Assembly: GCF_001704415.2 (NCBI RefSeq)
Contig: NC_030817.1
Location: 55,785,550 to 55,849,549, forward strand
From: Capra hircus
Taxonomy: Eukaryota; Chordata; Mammalia; Artiodactyla; Bovidae
Length of the DNA stretch: 64,000 nt
Direction: 5' to 3'
How positions within the stretch are numbered: position 1 is the first letter of the stretch; every line of letters starts with the position of its first letter. Below, piece by piece: positions 32,978 through 45,023 of this stretch. The position numbers and the translations under genes were made by a program. Below the pieces are notes generated by a model, which was not told the DNA's origin, did not search any database, and saw nothing but the letters and a program-made list of their open reading frames with translations.

Positions 32978-34152
32978 ACTTCCTCGTTTTAAAAAAAGAA
33001 GGAAAAAGATATATCCCGTGAGCCACTGGCTTCTAAATGTAGATACTGGGGAAAGGTTTAGTGATGATGGTGCCGTGTCTGAGAGCACGTCGCTGTAACC
33101 ACTCATAACACTGGGTGTCTTAAAAGCTGGCAGGAACATTTGTCAAGAGCCCGTGGTGAGAACCACAGCCCTCTCCCCGAGATGGGATGGGCGTCCACTC
33201 TAGACGTCCCTAAAACTTTCCACTCCAAGGCACACTTTCTGTAGGTGGGAAAGCAGTGCCCTGCACACGCTGGTTTTCCCTGCCATGTTTTCTGTCTCAG
33301 GAGAAACTGTAGTTTGTCAGATAACATCCATTACTGCCTTTCCAACTTCCACAAGCTCTCCCAGGCAAATTATACTTGACCTGGTTTCCGATGTAATTGA
33401 TCTTGAAGCCTGAGAAAAATCTGTACGTTTTGTTTAGTTTGAGGCAGTAAAAGATGATGGATCAGTGTTTCTTAGGCTCCCTCCAATTGAAATGAGAGCC
33501 AGAACTTCATGAAAGCCAGGCTTCTAATTTCCCGCAAGGCACAAAACCAGGAGACAATCTTCTCCATTTTACTTTTATTTGGGCAGGATGGGGGAATTGA
33601 GGGTTTTTCTTGAGGTTTAAGTATTGCTTGACTCAAGTTGCCAATTTCAAACTCCAAGTTTTATGTCTTAGAGCAACATTCCTTTATAATAAACACTGGC
33701 GGTGAGTTGGATCACTGTGGGGGTGGAAGGTGGAAGGGGTTAGTGCTGTTTGCTGAGAAGTTTAGTGTTGCTTTGAGAAGCTTAGCATTTGTAAAGCCCT
33801 TATCTGCAACAGCCTTTCAAAATGTGTTCCCTTCTAGGATGTTCCTCCAGCAGTATAAAACATCCCGTGAAATTGCAGTACCATTGAGTGTGTTGATTCT
33901 GGTGTCCTTCACTAACCCATGTGATCATGGAGACAGATAGGAATATGCAAACCATTTATCCAATCCATACGGCACAGATCCTGTGATGGGCTCTGGCCCA
34001 TCTTCCCTGAACTGCAGTGTGTAAGGCGAGAATCATTTGCCCTTCCCATTTCATAGATAAGCAAACCAAGGAGACTCAGGGAACACTGAGAAATGCCCAG
34101 GACCACACAGCTGCAACAGTTCGTGTTAAACCCACCCTCCTTTTAAAATCTG

Positions 34153-34400
34153 ACTTACTTATGACTGCACTGGGTCTTCATTGCTGCACACAGGCTTTCT
34201 CTAATTGCAGTGAGGGGCCACTCTGTAGGTGCAATGAGAAGCCTTCTCATTTCTCTGCCTTCTCTTGTTGAAAATAAGGGCTCCAGGTGCACGGGCTTAG
34301 TTGCCCGGCAACATGTGGAATCTTCCTGGAGCAGGGATTGAACCTGTGTCCTTGACATTGGCAGGGAGATTCTTAACCACTGAACCACCAGGGAAGTCCG
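34153..34400 (-). mobile_element. CHR-type SINE, long form
   Basis: Antisense: TGACTGCACTGGGTCTTCAT, GGCTCCAGGTGCACGGGC, GGAATCTTCCTGGAGCAGGG, TGAACCACCAGGGAAGTCC. Confidence 0.85.
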
Positions 34401-35607
34401 AAGCCCCGTTTTTAAATAACTTTTTGGACTAAGTGAATGTTTCAAGTATAATAAGAAGGTAACAAGTTACTGTGTAGATAGAAAAGTCAGGATTCGAACC
34501 CAGGTTTATTGGGAATCACAGTTTGTGCTCTTTGCCCTGCACCAAGCTATAGAAGATAGTCATGTGATCTAGCACAGACCCAGACTCCAGGACCAAGCCC
34601 AGGGTTGACTAAGGACTCCAAAGCTTTTCTGTTGTTGAATTCATTTGGTCTCATCCCTTTGCTTTCTGGTGCTGGACTTCCTTGGGCTTCCTAACTGAAA
34701 TTTCCCACTGGTGACCACTGCCAGCTCCATAGCTGTATTTAGAGGATTGCTTGCTACAAACATGAAGTCATCTCCAGGAAGGAGGCTGAACGCCAGGACG
34801 CTGGGAGTGTTTCTATAGCACAGCCTTCTGAGGGGGCTAAGAGAACATGAGTGGGTCGTGGTGGTGGAGGTTGAGGGGGTGTCTTCCCACCATTTATCAT
34901 GTCAGCCAGTAGATTTCAGGTTTGGAATGGCTCAGGAGTGGGTGCCGCCTCCTTCCCACCCCCACGTGACTGAGGAGTGATTTCGGTGGCCTGTGGTTGT
35001 CCCAGGGCCCTGTCATTCTGCAAACAGAAAGCCCAGGCTCGGCTCTATGCAGGGAGCAGGAGGGGTGCCTGGAGAAGGCTCTTCTGGAAACCAGGTCTTT
35101 TCTGGCACGGTAGCCTCATACCACATTCTCTAGAAACCCCATGCAGCTGGTGCTCTGGAATTCTGCACATGTTTGACTCGAGTTTCCCTTTTTAAACATA
35201 CACTGCCCGCCCCCCCCGCCCCCTGCCACCCCGGGCCTTGCCCTGGGGCATGGGTGGTTTTGTGCTGGCTTCTAGCTGGCATGGCGTCTGCTCTGTCTGG
35301 GGTGGTCAGGGATCTGTAAGAAAATGCTCCCCTTTTGCTTTATGCACAGGCCAGTATCCTCCACACCATGCAACCAGGGCAAAATGTAGAAACAAGTCGG
35401 TGGCCAAGGCTGTAACTGGCCTTTATAATCCCACCTTTGGATCACTTAGCCTCAACTGTTGACTATTTGAGCCAAGAATATAAATTTTAACTCTAAAGAA
35501 AGAGTAGAGTAATAACAAGTTCCTTAAGTTTTAGATGTTGAGTTTCCATGAAAGATTTTGTTGGGGAGTGGGAAAGAGTTCTGCTAAGTGGAAAAAAAAA
35601 AATCAAA

Positions 35608-35785
35608 TTAGAAAAACAGTGATCTAATGAACAGTGCACCGTGCTTGGGATGAAAGACTTAGATTGTCATTTGGCTTTGTGAGGGATTGGCTATGTGATC
35701 TTGGGCTAATCACAGCACTTCTCTGGGCCTCAGTCTCCTCATCTGTAAAATGGGAAGATTGAACTCATAAGGTCTTTTTTTATTG
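35608..35785 (+). mobile_element. MIR SINE
   Basis: Contains the MIR core TTGGGCTAATCACAGCACTT, CTGGGCCTCAGTCTCCTC, ATCTGTAAAATGGGAAGATT, and a partial tRNA-derived head. Well preserved for this ancient family. Confidence 0.8.
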
Positions 35786-35939
35786 TGAAAGTCTGTGATT
35801 GTTTCTTTCTCCATCCCCCTACTTGACTTCCCTGTTAGTATCTTGCCCTTGAAGACCTGTGCTCATCCTTGACAGCAGAGCTCTTACCTTTGGGTTCGCT
35901 CTCTTTTCTTTTTAATTGTAAACTGTATTTATTCATTTA

Positions 35940-36155
35940 TTTTTGGCTGTGCTGGGTCTTCTTTGCTACACAGAGGCTTTCTCTTGTGGTGGCGCACTGG
36001 CTTCTCTTGTTGCAGAGCATGGGCTCTAGGGCTCAGTTGTGGCGCACAGGCTTAGTTGCTCCTTGGCGTGTGGCATCTTCCTGGACCAAGGATTGAACCT
36101 GTGTCTCCTGCATTGGCAGGCAGATTTTTAACCACTGGGCCACCAGGGAAGTCCC
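35940..36155 (-). mobile_element. CHR-type SINE, long form
   Basis: Antisense: TTTTGGCTGTGCTGGGTCTT, GTTGCAGAGCATGGGCTCTA, CTTCCTGGACCAAGGATTG, GGGCCACCAGGGAAGTCCC. Confidence 0.88.
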
Positions 36156-36981
36156 TTGCTCTGACTGTTGGGAACTTAGGGTTACACCATATGGGTCTGA
36201 AAAGCCTCTAGAGCCAGCCTGAGAATAGTCTTTACTGGGGCATCCCCCTGCTTCAACTTGACCTTATGTTTAAACCAGCAGACATGCCCAGCAAACAGAT
36301 GCACTTCAATGGCATTGCCACTGTGTGGGCTGAATTCAAGCCTCTCTCGTTCTCAGTGGTGACCCTGATGCTGCACTAGTCCAGATGTGTTTTCAGAACT
36401 GTCTGATTGCACGATCCTGGCCTGATGCTCATGTCTCATTCCATGTGGAGACGGTCAGCAAGAAGCCCTGCCTAATTACAGAGCTTTTGTAGCATCTGCT
36501 CATGTGTGAATAGAAGACACCCCAAAGAGCAGAAGCTCATTTCCTAGGCAGGAGAATGCATTACAAATGGATTTAAACATCCTTTGGGCCTCAGAGGGTT
36601 AAGGGAATAACATTTTCCCCTGAAAGCATTATGTCTGTCCATAACAGAGTGAGCAGTTGCAGCCTCCTCACTGCCCAGAATCGCCCTTTCTTAAACTCTG
36701 ACACATGGGATGATGTTGGAAGACTGCATCCAGGTAGCTCAAATTCCCAGGTGTGTGAGTTCCCAGGTTTTACTCATAAAACCTGGACTCTCTGAGTAAC
36801 TCTTCTTGAGAGATGCTGGAAGGATAAGCACCCAGCTTCTAATTATTGTGGATTTTTTAAAAATAACTCTTAGCTTAGGGGTATTTTGTTCTGTGTTCCT
36901 TTGCTTACCTGGGCTGTATTGATCAGACAGAAAAGGGAATTGTGAAACGAAGCCAGAAGAATGCGAGCTTTGGGAGATTGT

Positions 36982-37418
36982 TTGCTGTTGTTCAGTTGCT
37001 AAGTTTTGTGCAACTCTTGGATCCCATGGACTGTAGCACACCAGGCTCCTCTGTCCTCCTCTCTCTCCCAAAGTTTGTTCAGATTCATGTCCACTGAGTC
37101 AGTGATGCTATCTAACCATCTCATCCTCTGTCACTCCCTTCTCCTTTGCCTTCAGTCTTTCCCAGTATCAGGGCCTTGTCCAGTGAGTTTGCTCTTTGCA
37201 TCAGGTGGCCAGAGTATTGGAGGTTCAGCTGCAGCATCAGTCCTTCCAGTGAATATTCAGGGTTGATTTTTAAGATTGACTGGTTTGATCTCCCTGCTGT
37301 CCAAGGGACTCTCAAGAGTCTTCTCCAGCCCTGCATTTCAAAAGTATCAATGCTTTGGCACTCAGCCTTCTTTAGGGCCCAGCTCTCCCATCCATACATG
37401 ACTACTAGAAAAACCATA
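36982..37418 (-). mobile_element. BovB LINE 3' end
   Basis: Antisense, about 435 bp: TTGTTCAGTTGCTAAG, CCTTCTCCTTTGCCTTCAG, TTCCAGTGAATATTCAGGG, CCATACATGACTACTAGAAA. The minus strand reads VFLVVMYGWESWALKKAECQ. Confidence 0.9.
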
Positions 37419-37759
37419 GTTGGGAAATGGAGGTGGAATTTATTAACACCACAAAGAGACAGCTGGCACCTTGTCCATAGTGGAGCTTATTTGGCTTTTT
37501 TTAAGCAAATTCCCATTTCTGATCACACAACGTAGGAGTCATAAAAAGCATGCATGCCTGCTGGGCCAGCAGCTCTAAAAGTGTGACTTTTTACGGAAAC
37601 CTCAACCTGGCTTGCTGGAAAGGAAGCCTGGGCCCAGCATGGCTGCTCTCGCTCCGTGGTACAGCTGAGGAAAAAAGGCGTTCTGGTTGGTAAACACAGT
37701 AATTTTGTAAGAATCTGAACCCTTTAAAATATGCTTTATACTAAAGCTGTATATTCTGA

Positions 37760-37900
37760 ACTTCTAATTACCCTCTCTAGGCTTTTGTGAGGAATCAATG
37801 AAATTAAATGCCTTGCCTACTTCAAAGAGGCCCTGACACACAGGAAGGGCTCAATAAACATGGGTTGAATGAATAATCCCACAGAGTTCATCTAATTAAC
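37760..37900 (+). mobile_element. MIR SINE tail
   Basis: GGCTTTTGTGAGGAATCAAT, AAATGCCTTGCCTACTTC and GGGCTCAATAAACATGGGTT match the 3' half of MIR. Confidence 0.6.
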
Positions 37901-38178
37901 ATTCTTACCTAGTGGCTCAGGATACAGATAAGCAATGCAGCAGAAAAGGTAACAAATATTACCAAGCTTGCTTACTGGGGACTGTGGGCATTTTACAGTC
38001 TCTAAAAAGGGAAGCAAACCCAACCAAATTCCATAGTTCACCAAACACAGGCTCCTAATAGCAGTGGAATTTTCCTAGCCAGGCTCCCCTAGGACATAGG
38101 AGAAATTTTCCACGGAGGGAAGACCTCGACGGCAGGGCCATCATACTTTGCCTCCCCACCCCGGACTTGCCTCCACAG

Positions 38179-38325
38179 ATCGGCTTCCAGATTCGCACTC
38201 GGGTACAGGATCTGGGTCACGGCTGCATCTTCCTGGTGCAGAAGGCAGGGGCCCTCCAGGTGTGCCCCACGGACAGCTACACCAAGAGGGAGCTGATCGA
38301 GTGTGCCCGCGCTGTCACAGAGAAG
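38179..38325 (+). CDS. TLN2: TLN2 exon I (rod domain R10)
   Basis: Encodes 49 codons, IGFQIRTRVQDLGHG through ECARAVTEK, about residues 1913-1961. Motifs include LGHGCIFLVQKAGALQ, TDSYTKRELIECAR and the end of the helix that leads to R11. The acceptor CCACAG ends at 38178 and the donor GTAAGG, a strong site, starts at 38326. Both introns are phase 0. The exon is GC-rich compared with its flanks. Confidence 0.97.
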
Positions 38326-38869
38326 GTAAGGAGCAGCCCTCAGGCCAGGCAGGCATGATGACACCCAGCTGTGCCCAGGCACAGACCAGGCAACCAAGCC
38401 CAAAACCAGCCGGCCCAGTCAGGTCCAGATGTCTTCCCTCCCACCCAGGGTCTTCCCAGGGCAGCTGGGGGTGATCCGTCATCCTGAGAAGCTGAGGGAC
38501 TGTCCCACCGAGGTCAGGGCCCTGATGGTCACCTTGAAGGGCTCTCCTATGGACAGACTGGTCAGACCACGTCCAAGTCACAGTCAGCACCAGGACCTCT
38601 CCTGAAGCCCCTGGGGACATTGTTGCCCCCACCCTCCCTTTTCAGGGAGGCTCCCAAGTGCTGAGACTAGGTAAGAAGGATCCACATCTCCTCTTGTGTA
38701 ACCTGTTTATTTCCAGAGGAGACAGTGCAATGAGTAGGGTTAAGCCCCCCAAGGTCACATGGTGGGGAAGGGGGACAGGAGCCACAGGACATTTCCTGAC
38801 TCTGGGCAGCTGTTTGTAGAGACAGACTCTCATAGCAGAGAGCATAGGGCTCAGCTAAGCTCCTTCCCC

Positions 38870-39005
38870 CTGCCACACCTCGATTTCCTTGTCAGTCAAG
38901 GGAGGATGAAGAAGTAGACTATCTGGCCCAGGGCTTGTGCAGGTTATATACAGAGATTAGTGTCAAAGAGCTTGGCACCATGCCAGGCACACCGTTCAAA
39001 GTTTG
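38870..39005 (+). mobile_element. MIR SINE remnant
   Basis: CGATTTCCTTGTCAGTCAAG followed by GAGCTTGGCACCATGCCAGG, in MIR order. Confidence 0.5.
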
Positions 39006-40162
39006 ATTGATTTCAGCCACTGTTCCTTAACTCTGTTCTCCAACACCCCTTCTTCTAGGAGGTTTTCCCTGGTTCACAGCACCCCGTTCTGAATGTCCCT
39101 CCCTCCTAGACCCTCCTGCAGTTTGCTGATGGTTTTGCTTGGCTGGTTCCTTGGAGTTATTTTTCAGGGCCGCTGCTGTACAGGCCGCGTGGGGTGCCGG
39201 CAGCATCACCCGTGCTTAGCGGGTGTTGCCCTCTCCTTCGCTTGGGTTGCAGGACAGAGAGCTCCGCGTTGTTGAGAAGCTTGGCAGCAGGACTTGAGGG
39301 GTGCACAGGGGACCCTCCCCTGGAAGCTGCCGGGACAGAGGCTCCTCTGTCCGTGGTCTCTCACCGTGGTCAGGCATCGGTCTCCCGCAGCCCACAGGAC
39401 TATCCAGGCTTCCCCAGGACAAGGAAATAAATCTCTCAGCTCGAGGAAGGCATTCTCCCTCCTTTGAAAGCCCTTCCTGTTGTTGAAGTTACTCCTGCCA
39501 AGTTCCCCTGTAGGAGACTTTGGAATAGGAGCATGAAGGAGGGGAGGAGGGGGTCCAAGTTGCGAGGTGCCAGTGAGCATGGCCATGCAGCCTGATCTTC
39601 CTGAGCTGGCCTCCCTCCATCTTCCTGCTTCTCCAAGCAGAGTACCCCTGACTCAGGATGCCAGGAGAGGGATGAGAGGCAGGGAGTTGGCTTGTTCAGA
39701 GTATCTAGCCTTACGGGTAGATTCCTGCTGCATCTCCCTGCCCTCCCATCTCCACCCAGCATCATCCTTACCTGCCTAGGTATGTCTGTGATCATCCCCA
39801 GCCAGGAGGACAGACCCATAAGAGGAAGACAGCAGGTGGGTAGAGAAGGAAGGAGGGGGCTGGTGTGGCAGGAACATGGGGGGAGGCCTGGGAGATAGGA
39901 GGTGGTTGTGAAGGGAGCTCAGCTCCTCTACCGTGGCAGAGGAGCCATCCCCAGGGCTGGGGCAGACCCAGCTTGCCTTGTGGGGGAGATGTCTCTAGAA
40001 GCATAAGGGTGTGCTGGTGGCAGGTGGTGGCGCAGGGGGGTGGTGGAGTGGAGAGGTTAAAGGAAGGCATCCTCTTTGGGCTCCAGCCCCTCTGGGGTCC
40101 ACTCTGGAGAATTTCTAGTCAAGAGGCAGCCAAGGGAAGGAGTGACAAGTGTCAGCCGAGAG

Positions 40163-40507
40163 CTTGTTGTTGTTGTTCAGTTGCCCAGTTGTGTCCGACC
40201 CTTTGTGACCCCATGGACTACAGCACACCAGGCCTCTCTGTCCCTCACCATCTCCCGAAGTTTGCCCAAGTTCATGTCCTTTGCATCAGTGATGCCATCC
40301 AGCCATCTTATCCTCTGATGCCCCCTTCTCCTTCTGCCCTCAATCTTTCCCATTCCAATGAGTCGGCTGTTCTCATCAAATGACCAAAATACTGGAGCTT
40401 CAGCATCAGTCCCTCCAACAAGTATTCAGGGTTGATTTCCCTTAAGATTGACTGGTTTGATCTCCTTACAGTCCAGTGGACTGGCAGGAGTCTTCTCCAG
40501 CACCATC
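40163..40507 (-). mobile_element. BovB LINE 3' end
   Basis: Antisense, about 345 bp: TTGTTGTTCAGTTGCCCAG, CATCTCCCGAAGTTTGCCC, CCCTTCTCCTTCTGCCCTC, CAGGAGTCTTCTCCAGCACC. Confidence 0.9.
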
Positions 40508-40725
40508 TAGTAAACCCTTATTACATGCCAAGTACTTTATATGCATCTTCCCCCACTTATTCCTCCCATTGGCCTTGACTGGTAAGAAGTAATAGCCCCC
40601 TTTTCCAGATGAGGAAACTGAGACTTAGAGAGGTGAAACCCTGCCCAAGGTGGTGCCACCAGCAATGGCAGCGCTAAGTCAGGCAGGCTGCTGGATCCAA
40701 ACTGCTGGCAACCCCAAGCCATACT
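40508..40725 (-). mobile_element. MIR SINE
   Basis: Antisense: CCCTTATTACATGCCAAGTA, CCAGATGAGGAAACTGAGAC, AGAGGTGAAACCCTGCCCAA. It abuts the preceding BovB. Confidence 0.75.
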
Positions 40726-40759
40726 GACTCCCAGAGAGAAAATTCACTGTTCTGTTTGG

Positions 40760-43592
40760 TTTTGTTTTTTACTTTCCCCCTAGATTTATTGAGATTTATA
40801 TAGTTGACAAATAACACTGTATGTTACTCATAGTTCATTATAAATGCAAAAAGTGCCTTTGCCTGTGTATTTTTTCCTTGTGATGAGAACTCTTGGGACT
40901 TCAGCATCTTTTATAAAGATCGCAGAGCAGTGTCAGCTATAGCCATCATTAGTGCATTGCAGCCCTAGGATTTACCTTAGAACTGGAAGTTTGTGCCTTT
41001 GACCAATTTCCTTCAGTCTCACCATCACCAAACTCTACCCCACCCCCTTACCATAACTACAAATCCGATCTCTCTTTCTGTACATTTGATTGAATTTTTT
41101 TGTTTTGTTTTCATTTTTATTCAGTGTATTTAAACTGAAAACGAAAAGTTTCTTCTCTGTTTCCCATTTCTCCTCCTCCTCACCCCCCGCCACTGGCAAT
41201 CACCGATCTGTACCTTTGGGCTCGGTGTTTGTCTTTGTCTTTGTTTTCAGAGTCCACATAAAAGGGAGGATATGTGGCATTTGTCCTTCTTTGATTTATT
41301 TCTCTTAGTATAATGTCTTTGATGTCCATTCATGTTGTTGAAAATGGCAAGATTTCATTCTTATGGCTGAATAATTTTCCATTGCATGTATGTACCACGT
41401 TTCCTTTATCTAATTTCCTTTGATGGATGCTTAGATTTTTTTCTATGTCTTGACTATGACAAATAGTTTTCCAATGAACATGAAGGTGCATATGTCTTTT
41501 TGAGTTAGTGTTTTCATTTTCTTCAAATACATAGCCAGAAGTGAAATTGCTCAGTCATATGATAGTTCTATGTTTATATTTTGAGGAATCTCCGTAAAAT
41601 TTTTCATATAGGGCTGCACCAATTTTTATTTCCAGCAAAAGTTGTATAAGGATTCCCTTTCTTCTACATCTTCGCCTACACTTGTTACTTCATTTTGATA
41701 ATAAACTTCCTGACAGAGGTGAGGTGATAGTTCACTGTGGTTTGGATTTGCATTTCCCTGATAATTATGTGGAGCGTCTTTGCATGTGCCTGTTGGCCAT
41801 CTGTATATCTTTTTCAGAAAAAATGTCCATTTACATAGTCTGCCCATTTTAAAAATGATGGTTTTTTGGGGGGGGGTGGCTATTGAGTTGTATAAGTTTG
41901 AGTTCTATTTATGTTTATCAAATATATGAATTGCAAATATTTTCTCCATTTCAGTAGACTGCCTTTTCCTTTTGTTGGTGTTTTCCTTTACTGTGCAGAA
42001 GCTTTTCGGTTTTATATATACATATATATTCATATATACGTACATATATATGTATATCAGTATGTAAACGAGTTCCGCTTGTTTATTTTTACTATGTTGC
42101 TTGTGCTTTTGGTGTCAGATCCATTGCCAAGACCTCTGTCAAGGAAGTGACCAGCTATATTTTCATTAGGAGTTTTATGGGTTCAGGTCTTACATTCAAG
42201 TCTTGCATTTAACCCAGTTTGAGTCAATTTTTGTGTATGGTGAATCATAGCGATCCAGTTTAATTTTTTTGCATTTGGCTGTTCAGTTTTTTCAACACCA
42301 TTTAACGAATACACTGTTCTTCCCTCATTGTATATTCTTGGCTCCTTTGTCATAAATTAATTGATCTAATATGAATGGGTTCATTTCTGAGCTCTCTTAA
42401 TTCCATCTACACATCTGTTTTTATGCCTTTACCATACTGTTTTGATTACTGTTGCTTTGTGATTTAGTTTGAAATCAAAAAGCACAATGCTCCCAGTGTT
42501 GTTCTTTCTCAAGATTGCTTTAGCTATTTGGATCTTTCATGGTTCCATACAAATTTTAGGACTGTTCATTTTCTCTGAAAAATGCCATTTTAATTTTGGC
42601 AAGAATTGTGTTGAATTGTATATTGGTTTTGATAGTATGCATATTTTAATAATATTCTTCTAATCCATGAGCACAAAATGTCTTTTCATTTATTTGCACT
42701 TTTTCAATTTCTTTGACTTCTTATAGTTTTCAGTATACAAGTCTTTCTCCTCCTTGGTTAAATTTATTCCTAAGTATTCTATTCTTTTTGATGCAGTTAT
42801 AAATGGGATTGATTTCCTAATTTCTCTTTCTGATAGTTCATTATTAGTATATAGACACACAAGAGGTTTTTGTTTATTGATTTTGTATCCTGCAAGTTTG
42901 CTGAATTAATTTATTAGTTCTAAAAGTTTGGTGTTTTTTTATGGAATCATCAGGGTTTTTTATATAGAATATCATGTCATCTGCAAATAGGGACAGTTTT
43001 ACTCTTGCTTTCCAATTTGAATGCCTTTTATTTTTTTTCTTGTCTTACTGCTCTGGCTAGGACTTCTACTATTGTATTGAATTAACCTGGTGGTGGCCAT
43101 CCTTGTCTTGTTCCTGATCTTAGAAGAAAAGCATTTAGCTTTTCACCTTTGAATAGAATGTTAACTATCAGCTTGTTGTATGAGGTCTTTATTACATTGA
43201 GATGTGTTCTCTCTATATGCACTTTGTTGAGAGTTTTTATCATACATGGCTGTTGAATTTTGTCAGATGCTTTATCTGCATTTATTGAGGTGACTTATTT
43301 AATTTTTTACCCTTTGTTTTGTAAATGTGGTATATCACATTGATATCTGGATGTTGAACCAATCTTGCAACCCTGGAATAATTCCCACTTGATCATGGTG
43401 TGTGATACTTTTATTGTTTTGTTGAATTTGGTTTCTTGATAGTTTGTGGAGGATTTTTGCTCTGTGTTCATCAAGGATGTTGGCCTGTAATTGTCTGTTT
43501 TTGTGGCATCTTTGCCTGGTTTTGGTGTCAGAGTGATGCTGGCCTCGTAAAGTGAGTTTGGAAGAGTTTCCTCCTGTTCTATTTTTTGTGTT
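40760..43592 (-). mobile_element. L1 LINE, 5'-truncated, antisense
   Basis: About 2.8 kb in antisense: the L1 3' untranslated region at the left, then ORF2 to the right. The reverse transcriptase motif FADD is encoded at 42976-42987 on the minus strand, and further right the sequence translates to fragments like KIQQPCMIKTLN. Many frameshifts and stops make it inactive. It is truncated inside ORF2 at its right end, roughly 90 bp before exon J. A TA-rich run (42012-42060) lies inside. Confidence 0.88.
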
Positions 43593-43684
43593 CTTTGTGT
43601 TCTTTTTTGTTTTTTAGTTTGAAAACTTTGGGGTTATATTTTCTCCATCTTCCACGCCCGCTGACGTGCCCTCTCTGCCCTCAG

Positions 43685-43851
43685 GTATCCTTGGTGCTGT
43701 CAGCTCTCCAGGCTGGGAACAAGGGAACCCAGGCATGTATCACAGCTGCCACTGCCGTATCCGGGATCATCGCCGACCTGGACACCACCATCATGTTTGC
43801 GACTGCAGGGACTCTGAATGCAGAGAACAACGAGACATTCGCAGACCACAG
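43685..43851 (+). CDS. TLN2: TLN2 exon J (end of R10, start of R11)
   Basis: Encodes 55 codons plus AG of a split Arg, VSLVLSALQAGNKG through TFADH(R), about residues 1962-2017. It contains ACITAATAVSGIIADLDTTIM and FATAGTLNAENNETF, among the most conserved stretches of talin, in the last helix of R10 and the first of R11. The acceptor CCTCAG ends at 43684 and the donor GTATGG starts at 43852; the following intron is phase 2. The reading frame stays open on both sides (43586-44203), so retention of this end of the intron would give a long but meaningless extension. An antisense L1 fragment ends roughly 90 bp upstream. Confidence 0.97.
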
Positions 43852-45023
43852 GTATGGGAGTGACAGCCATCCTGGGGGCTCCTGGACAGGGAGAAGTTCA
43901 GTGTGGCCTGATGGACTTTGGAGATGCTGCCCAACATCCAGAAATACGGTTATGCATTTTTATTTTGGAAGGGTATTCAAAATGGACATGGGGGAAATGG
44001 ACCACGTAATCCAAATAAGTGCCTTTTCTCAACTACAAACAGAATTGTGTTCCAGTTTTGCCTTTCACAGGCTACATCCAGTCTGTTCCAACTTTTTCAT
44101 CTTTTTTTTTTTTATTTCTAAGCTAAAAAGCTATGCCCTTGATTTTTTCACTAACCCTAGTGGGACTGGGAGTGGCCCAGCCAGGTGTTTAGCTCCTACC
44201 TAAATGGAGAGTGAAGCTCCAAGCCTGCTGTCTCTCCCAAGCTGGCTCTTTCAGACTCTGCTTCAGAGGCTGGTGCTAGGGTCTCCATTTGCTGCTGGAT
44301 ATATCCCCCCATGTCCTTGCCACACGTCCAGCACCTTTCTTCCTCTCTCTGTAGCCCCAAGACTGGGCAGGGGAGGTGATTTCCAGTGCCTTGTCACCCC
44401 TTCCAAAACTCAGCCCCCTGGGCTCTGACGTCCAGGTCCCCTTGCCCATGTGTCCTCACAGCTCCTTGTCGCTATGAAGTATTTTCAGGGATACTGGGAA
44501 CCACAGGGAGGAAGCTACAGGGCTGGGAAAGGGGACCAAACTGATAGCCCTGAATCTGTAATTGAAGTTTTATGATTAATTGACTGGGAATTCTGAGTTG
44601 ACTTTCCTCTCCTCTATCCTAATTCTCTTACATGGGAGATGAGAGCCTCCTATTACAAGAGGAGAACTGGATCACCTCTCTTCTTTAATAAAAGCCCTTA
44701 GCAGGATTTCTTTTCTTCCTAACTGGGCTTCCTGGGTGGTGCTAGTTGTAAAGAATCCACCTGCCAATGCAGGAGACATAAGAGATGTGGGTTCAATCCC
44801 TGGATCGGGAAGATCCCCTGGAGTAGGAAATGACAACCCACTCCAGTATTCTTGCCTGAAAAATCCCATGGACAGACGTACCTGGAGGGCTACAGTCCAT
44901 GGGGTTGCAAAGAGTCAGACATGACTGAGCACACACACAGGGTTTCTTTTCTTCCTGACTACCAGTGACCAAGGTCTACCCTTTGTCTGCCCCCTTCCCC
45001 TACCCTCCCCCAACCCTTCTCAG
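43852..45023 (+). other. TLN2: TLN2 intron J/K
   Basis: Phase 2, 1,172 bp. The frame of exon J remains open to 44203. One Bov-tA SINE lies at its right end; 43860-44700 holds a T run (44101-44112) and nothing else I can name. Confidence 0.9.
44725..44942 (+). mobile_element. Bov-tA SINE with 18-bp target-site duplication, next to exon K
   Basis: Sense: GGGCTTCCTGGGTGGTGC, CCTGCCAATGCAGGAGACAT, CCACTCCAGTATTCTTGCC, AGTCAGACATGACTGAGC, tail CACACACACAG. Flanked by TTTCTTTTCTTCCTAACT (44707-44724) and TTTCTTTTCTTCCTGACT (44943-44960). Confidence 0.93.

Larger units (their letters stand above)
30292..38178 (+). other. TLN2: TLN2 intron H/I
   Basis: Phase 0, 7,887 bp. It holds a BovB end (31912), Bov-tA (32780), CHR (34153), MIR (35608), CHR (35940), BovB (36982) and a MIR tail (37760). 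30300-31900 and 33000-34150 and 34405-35600 and 36160-36980 show no firm feature beyond short A/C, G and TA runs (31410-31445, 31640-31665, 31831-31840) and a MIR-like bit near 34000-34100. Confidence 0.88.
38326..43684 (+). other. TLN2: TLN2 intron I/J
   Basis: Phase 0, 5,359 bp. The right half is one antisense L1. The left half has MIR remnants (38690-38840 and 38870-39005) and a BovB and MIR (40163-40720). The stretch 39010-40160 is G/C-rich with no recognised feature. Confidence 0.88.

Noticed and set aside
39093..39275. 60-codon frame starting MSLPPRPSCSLLMVLLGWFLG that resembles a signal or membrane segment
   Set aside because: No family match, no further coding sequence and no splice partners in the expected frame.
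43586..44203. 205-codon frame, longest in the window
   Set aside because: It is exon J read through both splice sites; only 43685-43851 is coding.
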